The notes under the pieces are model-generated. The model was not told where the DNA came from and ran no database searches. It was given only the letters and a program-made list of their open reading frames with translations. Positions 1 through 9,525 of a stretch of 64,000 nucleotides of DNA are shown here, piece by piece. Origin of the DNA: CAWIJK01 sp963836375. GTDB lineage: Bacteria; Actinomycetota; Acidimicrobiia; Acidimicrobiales; RAAP-2. The stretch is taken from assembly GCA_963836375.1 (NCBI GenBank), contig CAWIJK010000004.1, positions 620,001 to 684,000 of the forward strand, read 5' to 3'. How positions within the stretch are numbered: the stretch's first letter is position 1; each line of letters begins with the position of its first letter. The translations under genes and the position numbers were made by a program.

Positions 1-123
1 CTTGAACCCGGATTGGACATCGGACTGTTGAGTCCTCAGGCGGGCCCCGGCCAGTTCCCTGCAACCGGCGTTCGAGCTGACATTTTGGTAATTTGCCGGG
101 CATCGACCCATAGGGGGTTTGCG

Positions 124-423
124 ATGCACGTGGTCGGGGCCAATGGTGCCGTGTACGCCTTCGGGGGCGCCACCTCCCACGGGTCCCTCCCCGGTCTCGG
201 GGTCACGGTCTCCAACATCATCTCGATCGTCACCACCCCCGACGCCGGGGGCTACTGGCTGATCGGCTCCGACAGCGGGGACTTCGCCTTCAATGACGCC
301 ACCTCCCAGGGATCACTGCCCGGGGTGGGGTTCCACGTCACCAACGTGGCTGGGGGCGGTGCCCACCGGGTGAGTCGAGTCACGCGGCGGTTCCGGCAGG
401 ACAACTCCCGAACTCGGAGGTAG
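124..423 (+). pseudogene. 3' fragment of a propeller-module surface protein gene
   Basis: The open frame carries two copies of the approximately 48-residue repeat (VVGANGAVYAFG..., GSLPGLGV..., GYWLIGSDSG...) that ends the secreted protein at 24460-26580. At the DNA level it closely follows about 26341-26580, including the ...GTGCCCACCGGGT end, but the stop codon of the intact copy is replaced by read-through into about 50 unrelated bases. No signal peptide, no YVTN or PKD part and no convincing start lie upstream. It is most simply a truncated, decayed duplicate lying directly before the giant S53 protease gene. The start given is the first in-frame ATG that keeps the repeat and may have no meaning. 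Confidence 0.6.
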
Positions 424-3400
424 TGCCAAGGGCTTTCACTCGGATTCGGTACGTACGCACGGCGATGGCACCGTCGGACGCCGTGCGATTTGGGGGGAAC
501 ACGTTGTCAAGGGTTTCGGGTCGTCCGAAGGGCACCGCAGCCACAAGGCTCATCACGATGTTGGCCACGATCTCGGTCGTCGTCGCCACTCTTGCCGTGG
601 GGGGTGTCGCCACTTCGGAGGCTGGGGCGTCCCTAACAACTGCCACCTCCCATCCGGGTGCGCTCGTCACGAATGGGCGTGGCCAAATCGGGGATCAGGC
701 GAGCGTTCCCAACGGAGCGCACGACCTCGGTCCGGTGCCCTCCTCCGAATCCATCGACGCCGTGGTGGTGCTGAGGCCGAGCGAACCCAGCGCCTTGGCA
801 CGAGCTGCGGTCGAGGTATCCAATCCCCGATCGCCGATGTACCACCACTACATCACGCCACAGGAGTTCGCGCAGACCTACGGATCGGCGAGTACAACCG
901 TCGCCGAGGTGGAAGCGGCACTGCGTGCCGAAGGGCTACACGTCGTTCGCCTGAGCCAGAACCGACTCTCGATCCAGGTGACGGGCACCGCGTCGTCCAT
1001 GTCGCACGCCTTCGACGTTCACATGGACGCGTATCGGCTACCCGATGGTCGCAGGGCTTTCGCCAATACCGGCATCCCGACGCTCCCGTCGGACATCTCC
1101 TCCGATGTCCAGACGGTGATCGGTCTCAGCACCACCCAGCAACTTCAGCCTCTGGGGCTCGTGCAGCCACGCGCCGCCGCCCTTCACCCCGGGACTGACG
1201 CCGGGGCAACTCCCAATCAGCTCGAGCCCGACACGAGTGGCCCACAGCCCTGTGTGGCCGCCACCAGCGACGGTTCGACCTATGGGGCATACACCGCGAA
1301 CCGGCTGGCGACCGCGTATGGGTTCAATTCGCTCTATAGCGCGGGCGACCTCGGCGCGGGAGTGACCGTCGGGCTCTTTGAACTCGAACCCAACCTGACA
1401 TCGGACATATCGGCCTTCGAGTCCTGCTTCGGGACCTCCACAACGGTCGACTACACCGAGGTCGACGGAGGCCCCGGCTCCACCGGTGCTGGATCCGGAG
1501 AGGCCGCCCTCGACATCGAAGACGTGCTGAGCCTCGCACCGGACGTGACCGTCGACGTCTTCCAGGGTCCGAACAGTGGTACCGGCCCGTACGACACGTA
1601 CAACGCCATGATCGGCTCTGGGGGGCCGAAGGTCATCTCGACCTCCTGGGGACTCTGCGAACCCTTGACGGGGCAGTCGGCCGCGCAGTCCGAGGAGACG
1701 CTCTTTGAGGAAGCGGCCACCCAGGGACAGACCATCGTCGCCGCCCAGGGGGATGCCGGCTCGACAGACTGCTACCGCGACGACGACAGCAGCGCACTCG
1801 CTGTCGATGACCCGGGGAGCGACCCGTACGTGACCGGTGTCGGGGGAACCACCCTCACCGAAAACGGCTCTAACCAGCGTTCGACCGAAACCGTCTGGAA
1901 TGAAAGCTCCGCCAAGGAAGGCGCGGGTGGAGGAGGTATCTCCGAGTTCTGGACGATGCCCTCGTTCCAGTCTGGTGCCGCCGGGCCCCTCAACGTCACC
2001 AATTCCAATTCATCGGGTACGCCCTGTGGCGCGGCAAGCGGCACATACTGTCGCGAGTCCCCCGACGTGTCCGCCGACGCGGACCCCTCCACCGGATATG
2101 TCGTCTACTACAACGGCAGCTGGACTGCCTACGGCGGGACGAGCGCGGCCGCCCCACTCTGGGGCGCGCTCACGGCCCTAGCCGACGCCAGCGCCGAGTG
2201 CGCGCCCGCGGGCTCATTGGGACTGATGAACCCCGATCTCTACTACCTGGCTGGGACCTCGGCCGCCAACTACTCGGCCGCCTTCTACGACGTGCCGTCA
2301 GGCTCCAACAATGACTACACGCCTGATAAGTACAGAGGAGGGCTCTACCCGACGGGCACCGCGTACGATATGGCGACCGGCCTCGGAACGCCGAACGCAG
2401 GGGGTCTGGTACCCCTTCTCTGTGGGCCGACAGTGACCGAACTGACGCCGAGCAGCGGGCCGGGGGCCGGCGGCGGCTCGGTCACGATCGCCGGGACGCG
2501 CTTCTCGACCATCTCCGGTAATACCACCGTTACGTTCGGCTCGAGCCTGGCGACCGCTGACACCGTCGTCTCGAGCACCGAGATCACGGCCACGCCGCCA
2601 GCAGGTTCGGGCATCGTCCCGGTCACGGTGACTGTCGGTGGCGACACCAGTCCGCTGTCCCCCGCCGATCTCTATTCCTATGTGCCCGGTGTGTCCGGCG
2701 TGGCACCCAACTCCGGCGTCGACACCGGTGGCACGGCAGTCACAATTTCGGGCTCCGGATTCACCGGGGCCACCGCGGTCAAGTTCGGGACCACCGCGGC
2801 CGCTTCCTTCACCGTGGTGAGCCCAACCCAGATCAGCGCGACCACGCCCGCCGGGGGGGCTGGAACGGTGAACGTCGCCGTGACCACTCCTGGAGGAACC
2901 TCGCCCATCTCGTCGGCCGACCAGTTCACCTACCTCCCGGCCCCGACGGTCACCGCCGTCAGCCCGGCCGCGGGCCCCATCGGCGGCGGCACCCAGGTCA
3001 CCATCACCGGGACCGGGTTCAGCGGGGTCAGCACGGTCAAGTTCGGGGCCGCCTCGGCCGCCAGCTTCACGGTGAACTCATCGACCCAGATCCTGGCCAC
3101 CACCCCGGGCGGCACCGGGACGGTCGACACCACGGTCACCGCCACCGACGGCACCTCGGCCTCCTCGTCGGCCGACCAGTTCACCTACGTCGGCCTGCCG
3201 ACCGTGAGCGCGGTCAGCCCCTCGTCGGGTCCGCTTGTTGGCGGCACCCAGGTCACCATCACCGGGACCGGGTACACCGGCGCCACCGCGGTTAAGTTCG
3301 GGGCCACCCCTGCTATTGCCTACACCGTCAATTCGACGACCCAGATCACGGCCACCACCCCGGCCGGTAGCGGCACCGTCGACACCACCGTCACCGCCGC

Positions 3401-6400
3401 CGGCGGCACCTCGGGCACCTCGTCGGCCGACCAGTTCACCTACGTCCCGGCCCCGACGATCACCGGGATCAGCCCGACTTCGGGTCCGGCGGCCGGGGGC
3501 ACCCAGGTCACGATCACCGGCACGGGCTTCACCGCAGTCAGCGCGGTCAAGATCGGGACGAATGCGGCCACCGCCTACACGGTCAACTCGCCGACCCAGA
3601 TCCTGGCCACCACCCCGGCCGGCACCGGTCAGGTCGACACTACCGTGACCACCCCCGGCGGGACCTCGGCCACGAGTGGGTCCGACCAGTTCACCTACGT
3701 CCAGGCCCCGACGGTTTCGGGCATCAGCCCGACCTCGGGCCCGACCGCTGGCGGCACCCAGGTCACCATCACCGGGACCAACTTCACCGGGGCCAGCGCG
3801 GTCAAGTTCGGCACCGCCTCGGCGACTGCTTACACCGTGAGCTCGTCGACCCAGATCCTGACCACCACGCCCGGAGGGTCGGAGACCGTCGACACCACGG
3901 TCACCACCCCCGGTGGGACCTCGGCTGCAAACCCGAATGACCAGTTCACCTACATCGGCCCCCCGACGGTCAGCGCGGTCAGCCCGACCTCGGGCCCGAC
4001 CGGCGGGGGCACCCAGGTCACCATCACCGGGACCAACTTCAGCGGGGTCACCGCGGTCAGGTTCGGCACCGCCGCGGCCACCGCCTACACGGTCAACTCG
4101 TCGACCCAGATCCTGGCCACCAACCCGGCTGGGACCGGGACGGTCGACACAACGGTGAGCGCCTCGGGCGGCACCTCGACGGCCAACCCGAATGACCAGT
4201 TCACCTACGTCCCGGCCCCGACGGTCAGCGGCATCAGCCCCACCTCGGGCCCGACGGCCGGCGGCACTCAGGTGACGATCTCCGGGACCAACTTCACCGG
4301 AGTCAGCGCGGTCAAGTTCGGCTCCGCCGCGGCCAGCGCCTACACGGTCAACTCGCCGACCCTGATCCTGGCCACCACGGCGGGCGGCACCGGTCAGGTC
4401 GACACCACGGTCATTGCCACCGGCGGGACCTCGGCCACCAGCGGGTCCGACCAGTTCACCTACGTCGCGGCCCCGACGGTCAGCGGCATCAGCCCGACCG
4501 CCGGTCCCCTCGCCGGGGGCACCCAGGTCACCATCACCGGCACCGGGTTCACCGGCGTCAACGCGGTCAAGTTCGGCTCCGCCGCGGCCACCGCCTACAC
4601 GGTCAACTCGTCGACCCAGATCCTGGCAACCAACCCGGCTGGGACCGGGACGGTCGACACCACGGTGAGCGCCCCGGGCGGCACCTCGGCGGCCAACCCG
4701 AATGACCAGTTCACCTACGTCCCCGCCCCGACGGTCTCGAGCATCAGCCCGACCTCGGGCCCGACCGGTGGCGGCATCCAGGTCACCATCACCGGGACGG
4801 GCTTCACTGGGGCGACCACCGTCAAGTTCGGCACCGCCTCGGCCGCCGCCTACACGGTGAGCTCCTCGACCCAGATCACCGCCACCACCCCGGGTGGCAC
4901 CGGGACGGTCGACACCACGGTCACCACGCCCGGTGGAACCTCGGCGGCAAACCCGAATGACCAGTTCACCTACGTCCCCGCCCCGACGGTCTCGAGCATC
5001 AGCCCGACCTCGGGCCCGACCGGTGGCGGCATCCAGGTCACCATCACCGGGACGGGCTTCACTGGGGCGACCACCGTCAAGTTCGGCACCGCCTCGGCCG
5101 CCGCCTACACGGTGAGCTCCTCGACCCAGATCACCGCCACCACCCCGGGTGGCACCGGGACGGTCGACACCACGGTGACCACGATCGGTGGCACCTCGGC
5201 CACCAGTGGGTCCGACCAGTTCACCTACGTCCCGGGCCCGACGGTCAGCGGCATCAGCCCGACCGCCGGTCCCCTCGGCGGGGGCACCCAGGTGACCATC
5301 ACCGGGACGGGCTTCACCGGGGTCACCGCCGTCAAGTTCGGCACCGCCTCGACCGCCGCCTACACGGTGAGCTCCTCGACCCAGATCACCGCCACCACCC
5401 CGGGTGGCACCGGGACGGTCGACACCACGGTCACCACGCCCGGCGGCACCTCGGCGCCAAACTCGAATGACCAGTTCAGCTATGTCGGCCAACCGGTGGT
5501 CAGCGCGGTGAGCCCCAACCAGGGCCCGCTCACGGGCGGCACTCAGGTGACGATCACCGGGACCAACTTCACCGGGGCCACCGATGTCACGTTTGGTGGA
5601 GCCCCGGTGGCCCACTACACGGTGGTCTCGGACACCTCGATCACGGCGACGAACGAAGCGGCCCTGCAGGGGACCGTCGACGTGGAGGTGACCGGGCCGG
5701 GCGGGACCTCGGCGGCAAACCCGCCGGCTGACCAGTTCACCTATGTCCCGGCCCCGACGGTCAGCGGCATCAGCCCGACCTCGGGCCCGGCCACCGGGGG
5801 TACCCAGGTGAGGATCACCGGGACGAACTTCAGCGGGGCCACCACTGTCAAGTTCGGCACCGCCTCGGCCACCGCCTACACGGTGAGCTCCCCGACCCAG
5901 ATCCTGGCCACCACCCCGTCGGGGACCGGGACGGTCGACACCACGGTGACCACGATCGGTGGCACCTCGGCCACCAGTGGGTCCGACCAGTTCACCTACG
6001 TCCCGGCCCCGACGGTCTCTGCCGTCAGCCCGACCGCCGGTCCCCTCGGCGGGGGCACCCAGGTGACCATCACCGGGACAGGCTTCACCGGGGTCACCGC
6101 GGTCAAGTTCGGCACCGCCTCGGCCGCCGCCTACACGGTGAGCTCGTCGACCCAGATCCTGGCCACCACCCCGGCCGGGACCGGGACGGTCGACACCACG
6201 GTCACCACGCCCGGTGGAACCTCGGCGGCAAACCCGAACGATCAGTTCACCTACGTCACCCAACCGACGGTCGGCGCGGTCAGTCCCAATCAGGGCCCCC
6301 TCACCGGGGGTACCCAGGTGACGATCACCGGGACGAACTTCAGCGGGGCCACCGACGTCACCTTCGGTGGAGCCCCGGTGTCCCACTACACGGTCGTCTC

Positions 6401-9398
6401 GGACACCTCGATCACGGCGACGAACGAATCGGCTCTGCCGGGCATCGTCGACGTGGAGGTCACCGGACCTGGCGGCACCTCGGCGACCTCGCCGGCCGAC
6501 CAGTTCACCTACGTGGCCGCCCCGACGGTTTCGGGTATCAGTCCGACCTCGGGCCCGGCCACCGGGGGCAACCAGGTCACCATCACCGGGACCGGTTTCA
6601 GCGGGGTCAGCGCGGTCAAGTTCGGCTCCGCCGCGGCCACCGCCTACACCGTGAGCTCGTCCACCCAGATCCTGGCCACCACCCCGGCCGGCACCGGCAC
6701 GGTCGACACCACGGTGACCACGATCGGCGGCACCTCGGCCACCAGTGGGTCCGACCAGTTCACCTACGTCCCGGCCCCGACGGTCTCTGCCGTCAGCCCG
6801 ACCTCGGGCCCGACCACCGGGGGCACCCAGGTGACCGTCACCGGCACCGGGTTCAACGGGGTCACGACCGTCAAGTTCGGCACCGCCTCGGCCACCGCCT
6901 ACACGGTGAGCTCGTCGACCCAGATCCTGGCGACCACGCCGGGCGGCACCGGGACCGTCGACACCACGGTCACCGCCACCGGCGGGACCTCGTCCGCCTC
7001 GTCGGTCGACCAGTTCACCTATGTCCCCGCCCCGACGGTGAGCGGGATCAGCCCGACCTTCGGCTCGTTCGCCGGGGGTGCCCAGATAACGATCACCGGC
7101 ACCGAGTTCACCGGGGTCACCGGGGTCAAGTTCGGGACCGCCGCGGCAACCGCCTACACCGTGAGCTCGTCCACCCAGATCCTGGCCACCACCCCGGCGG
7201 GAACCGGGACGGTCGACACCACGGTGACGACGCCGGGCGGCACCTCGGCCAACTCGCCGGCCGATGAGTTCACCTACGTCGACGGCGGGCTGATCACCGG
7301 GGTGAGTCCTAACCAGGGCCCGACGGCCGGTGGGACGGTGGTCACGATCACCGGCACCGAGTTCACCGGGGTCACCGGGGTCAAGTTCGGCATCGCCTCG
7401 GCCACCGCCTACACGGTGAATTCGTCCACCCAGATCCTGGCCACCACTCCGGCCGGCTCCGGGACGGTCGACACCACGGTCACCGCCGCCGGCGGCACCA
7501 CGCCGCCCACGTCGGCCGACCAGTTCACCTACGTGGCTCCCCCGACAGTGAGCGCCGTCAGCCCGACCTCGGGACCGGCGACCGGAGGCACCCAGGTGAC
7601 CATCACCGGGACCGGGTTCACCGGGGCCACGGCTGTCAAGTTCGGGACCACCTCGGCCACCGCCTACACGGTGAGCTCGTCGACCCAGATCCTCGCCACC
7701 ACGCCGGCCGGCTCGGGCACGGTCCACACGACCGTGACCATCCCGGTCGGCGGCACTTCGTCGACCTCGTCGGCCGACCATTTCACCTACGTTCCGATCC
7801 CGACGGTCAGTGGGATCAGCCCGACCTCGGGTCCGGCCATCGGGGCGACGGTGGTGACCATCACCGGGGCCAACCTCACCGGGGCCAGCGCGGTCAGGTT
7901 CGGGACCGCCGCGGCGACAGGCTTCACCGTGAACTCGTCGACCCAGATCCTGGCCACCACGCCTGCCGGATCGGGCACGGTCGACACCACGGTCACCACC
8001 GCCGGGGGGACCTCGGCCACCAGTGGGTCCGACCAGTTCTCCTACGTCCCCGCTCCGGCGGTCAGCGGGATCAGCCCGACCTCGGGCCCGACCGCAGGGG
8101 GGACGGTGGTGACCATCACCGGGACCAACCTCACCGCGGCCAGCGCGGTCAAGTTCGGGACCGCCGCGGCCAGCGCCTACACCGTGAACTCGCCGACCCA
8201 GATCACCGCCACAAACCCGGCCGGTAGCGGGACCGTGCACACCACGGTGACCACGAACGGGGGCACCTCGGCGACCTCGTCGGCCGACCAGTTCACCTAC
8301 GTGGCTCCCCCGACAGTCACCGCCGTCAGCCCGATCTCGGGCCCGATCACCGGCGGCTCCCTGGTCACGATCACCGGCACCAACTTCACCGGGGCCACCG
8401 CCGTCGACTTCGGGTCCACCGAGGCCAGCGCCTACACGGTGAACTCGTCGACCCAGATCTCCGCCACCACCCCGGGGGGGACCGGGACGGTCGACGTGAT
8501 GGTGACCACTCCATTCGGTACGACCGCCACCGGCCAAGCGGACGCTTTCACCTACATCGCCCCGCCGACGGTTGCCCCCCCGACGGTTGCCCCGCCGGCA
8601 CCTCCGTCCAGCGCGCCGCAGGCCTCGGGCTACGACCTCGTCGGCCTCGACGGCGGAGTATTCGTGTTCGGGACCCCTGGCCAGGGATTCTACGGTTCGC
8701 TCCCCGGCCTCGGTGTCCACGTGAAGGACATCGTGGGAATCGTTCCGACCTACGACGACAAGGGCTACTTCCTCGTGGGTTCCGACGGCGGGGTGTTCGC
8801 CTTCGGTGACGCGCCGTTCGAGAGCTCGCTTCCAGCGCTGGGGGTCCACGTCACCGACATCGTCGGCATCGTTCCCACGGCCGACGATCTTGGCTACTTC
8901 CTGGTGGGCTCCGACGGCGGGGTGTTCGCCTTCGGCGATGCGCCGTTCGAGAGCTCGCTTCCAGCACTGGGGGTCCGCGTCAACGATATCGTCGGCATCG
9001 TTCCCACGGCCGACGACAAGGGATACTGGCTCGTGGGGTCAAACGGCGCGGTCTACGCTCTCGGCGACGCACCGTTCGTCGGCAGCGTCACCGGGAACGC
9101 CGGCGCCCCGATCGTCGGGATTGCCGCTACCCACGACTCGAAGGGCTACTGGGTGGTGGCGGATAACGGCGCTATCTTCGCCTTCGGTGACGCCACCTTG
9201 TTCGGCTCCCTGCCCGCCCTCGGTGTGAAGGTCTCGAATGTCGTGGCGATCGTGCCGACCCCCGACGGTCAGGGCTACTGGCTCATCGGCTCCGACGGCG
9301 GGGTGTTCGCCTTCGGCGACGCGTCCGAGGCCGACGGCTCACTGCCCGGCCTCGGGGTCCACGTGAATGACGTCGTGGGAGCAGTACCGACCGCGTGA
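423..9398 (+). CDS. Giant secreted S53 (sedolisin/kumamolisin) protease with 24 IPT/TIG domains and a C-terminal repeat module
   Basis: The 2991-residue product has a hydrophobic export segment (about residues 43-62), a pro-kumamolisin activation domain (about 105-240) and an S53 catalytic domain (about 275-660). The expected catalytic residues are visible: E360 and D364 in GEAALDIED, D444 in QGDAGS, and S574 in GGTSAAAP. From about 667 to 2725 follow 24 IPT/TIG immunoglobulin-like repeats of about 85 residues, each starting like PTVSGISPTSGP. The end (about 2735-2991) holds six 'GSDGGVFAFGDA / GSLPALGV' repeats, the same module as in the protein at 24460. It is likely an exported, self-activating acid-type endopeptidase on a long stalk. 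The start is uncertain: GTG 423 has GGAGG only 2 bases upstream, and ATG 465 is an in-frame alternative. Repeats 10 and 11 are almost identical in DNA. Confidence 0.9.
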   Translation: MPRAFTRIRYVRTAMAPSDAVRFGGNTLSRVSGRPKGTAATRLITMLATISVVVATLAVGGVATSEAGASLTTATSHPGALVTNGRGQIGDQASVPNGAHDLGPVPSSESIDAVVVLRPSEPSALARAAVEVSNPRSPMYHHYITPQEFAQTYGSASTTVAEVEAALRAEGLHVVRLSQNRLSIQVTGTASSMSHAFDVHMDAYRLPDGRRAFANTGIPTLPSDISSDVQTVIGLSTTQQLQPLGLVQPRAAALHPGTDAGATPNQLEPDTSGPQPCVAATSDGSTYGAYTANRLATAYGFNSLYSAGDLGAGVTVGLFELEPNLTSDISAFESCFGTSTTVDYTEVDGGPGSTGAGSGEAALDIEDVLSLAPDVTVDVFQGPNSGTGPYDTYNAMIGSGGPKVISTSWGLCEPLTGQSAAQSEETLFEEAATQGQTIVAAQGDAGSTDCYRDDDSSALAVDDPGSDPYVTGVGGTTLTENGSNQRSTETVWNESSAKEGAGGGGISEFWTMPSFQSGAAGPLNVTNSNSSGTPCGAASGTYCRESPDVSADADPSTGYVVYYNGSWTAYGGTSAAAPLWGALTALADASAECAPAGSLGLMNPDLYYLAGTSAANYSAAFYDVPSGSNNDYTPDKYRGGLYPTGTAYDMATGLGTPNAGGLVPLLCGPTVTELTPSSGPGAGGGSVTIAGTRFSTISGNTTVTFGSSLATADTVVSSTEITATPPAGSGIVPVTVTVGGDTSPLSPADLYSYVPGVSGVAPNSGVDTGGTAVTISGSGFTGATAVKFGTTAAASFTVVSPTQISATTPAGGAGTVNVAVTTPGGTSPISSADQFTYLPAPTVTAVSPAAGPIGGGTQVTITGTGFSGVSTVKFGAASAASFTVNSSTQILATTPGGTGTVDTTVTATDGTSASSSADQFTYVGLPTVSAVSPSSGPLVGGTQVTITGTGYTGATAVKFGATPAIAYTVNSTTQITATTPAGSGTVDTTVTAAGGTSGTSSADQFTYVPAPTITGISPTSGPAAGGTQVTITGTGFTAVSAVKIGTNAATAYTVNSPTQILATTPAGTGQVDTTVTTPGGTSATSGSDQFTYVQAPTVSGISPTSGPTAGGTQVTITGTNFTGASAVKFGTASATAYTVSSSTQILTTTPGGSETVDTTVTTPGGTSAANPNDQFTYIGPPTVSAVSPTSGPTGGGTQVTITGTNFSGVTAVRFGTAAATAYTVNSSTQILATNPAGTGTVDTTVSASGGTSTANPNDQFTYVPAPTVSGISPTSGPTAGGTQVTISGTNFTGVSAVKFGSAAASAYTVNSPTLILATTAGGTGQVDTTVIATGGTSATSGSDQFTYVAAPTVSGISPTAGPLAGGTQVTITGTGFTGVNAVKFGSAAATAYTVNSSTQILATNPAGTGTVDTTVSAPGGTSAANPNDQFTYVPAPTVSSISPTSGPTGGGIQVTITGTGFTGATTVKFGTASAAAYTVSSSTQITATTPGGTGTVDTTVTTPGGTSAANPNDQFTYVPAPTVSSISPTSGPTGGGIQVTITGTGFTGATTVKFGTASAAAYTVSSSTQITATTPGGTGTVDTTVTTIGGTSATSGSDQFTYVPGPTVSGISPTAGPLGGGTQVTITGTGFTGVTAVKFGTASTAAYTVSSSTQITATTPGGTGTVDTTVTTPGGTSAPNSNDQFSYVGQPVVSAVSPNQGPLTGGTQVTITGTNFTGATDVTFGGAPVAHYTVVSDTSITATNEAALQGTVDVEVTGPGGTSAANPPADQFTYVPAPTVSGISPTSGPATGGTQVRITGTNFSGATTVKFGTASATAYTVSSPTQILATTPSGTGTVDTTVTTIGGTSATSGSDQFTYVPAPTVSAVSPTAGPLGGGTQVTITGTGFTGVTAVKFGTASAAAYTVSSSTQILATTPAGTGTVDTTVTTPGGTSAANPNDQFTYVTQPTVGAVSPNQGPLTGGTQVTITGTNFSGATDVTFGGAPVSHYTVVSDTSITATNESALPGIVDVEVTGPGGTSATSPADQFTYVAAPTVSGISPTSGPATGGNQVTITGTGFSGVSAVKFGSAAATAYTVSSSTQILATTPAGTGTVDTTVTTIGGTSATSGSDQFTYVPAPTVSAVSPTSGPTTGGTQVTVTGTGFNGVTTVKFGTASATAYTVSSSTQILATTPGGTGTVDTTVTATGGTSSASSVDQFTYVPAPTVSGISPTFGSFAGGAQITITGTEFTGVTGVKFGTAAATAYTVSSSTQILATTPAGTGTVDTTVTTPGGTSANSPADEFTYVDGGLITGVSPNQGPTAGGTVVTITGTEFTGVTGVKFGIASATAYTVNSSTQILATTPAGSGTVDTTVTAAGGTTPPTSADQFTYVAPPTVSAVSPTSGPATGGTQVTITGTGFTGATAVKFGTTSATAYTVSSSTQILATTPAGSGTVHTTVTIPVGGTSSTSSADHFTYVPIPTVSGISPTSGPAIGATVVTITGANLTGASAVRFGTAAATGFTVNSSTQILATTPAGSGTVDTTVTTAGGTSATSGSDQFSYVPAPAVSGISPTSGPTAGGTVVTITGTNLTAASAVKFGTAAASAYTVNSPTQITATNPAGSGTVHTTVTTNGGTSATSSADQFTYVAPPTVTAVSPISGPITGGSLVTITGTNFTGATAVDFGSTEASAYTVNSSTQISATTPGGTGTVDVMVTTPFGTTATGQADAFTYIAPPTVAPPTVAPPAPPSSAPQASGYDLVGLDGGVFVFGTPGQGFYGSLPGLGVHVKDIVGIVPTYDDKGYFLVGSDGGVFAFGDAPFESSLPALGVHVTDIVGIVPTADDLGYFLVGSDGGVFAFGDAPFESSLPALGVRVNDIVGIVPTADDKGYWLVGSNGAVYALGDAPFVGSVTGNAGAPIVGIAATHDSKGYWVVADNGAIFAFGDATLFGSLPALGVKVSNVVAIVPTPDGQGYWLIGSDGGVFAFGDASEADGSLPGLGVHVNDVVGAVPTA
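4695..5176 (+). repeat. Near-perfect 255-bp tandem duplication inside the TIG array
   Basis: Bases 4695-4921 and 4950-5176 read as identical by eye (about 227 bp, offset 255 bp = 85 codons). This encodes TIG repeats 10 and 11, both with the otherwise unique GGGIQVTI variant. The other TIG repeats differ at many codons, so this duplication looks recent. Confidence 0.85.
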
Positions 9399-9496
9399 CC
9401 CGGTTCTCCCCGGCGGAGTGCGGCTCCTTGGGCCCCATGCCGGAGGGCGGTCCGGTGATGCACCCCAGTGGAGAATGCTCCCAGTGAGCGTCGTCC

Positions 9497-9511
9497 GGTG
9501 GGCATCCCACC
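9497..9511. terminator. Possible small hairpin between convergent genes
   Basis: GGTGGG-CAT-CCCACC forms a 6-bp perfect stem with a 3-base loop between the convergent ends of the S53 gene (9398) and the cyclase/AAA gene (9526). There is no T-tract, so a terminator role is only suggested by position. Confidence 0.25.
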
Positions 9512-9525
9512 TCGGCCACTGCAAC

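Noticed and set aside
3078..8849. Antisense open frame of 1923 codons opposite the TIG array
   Set aside because: Caused by the codon pattern of the repeats; its product is low-complexity Arg/Gly/Asp sequence with no domain, and the sense frame is clearly coding.
2400..9398. CRISPR-like or mobile repeat array
   Set aside because: The regular 250-bp periodicity is protein-coding TIG repeats in one frame, not spacer-repeat DNA.
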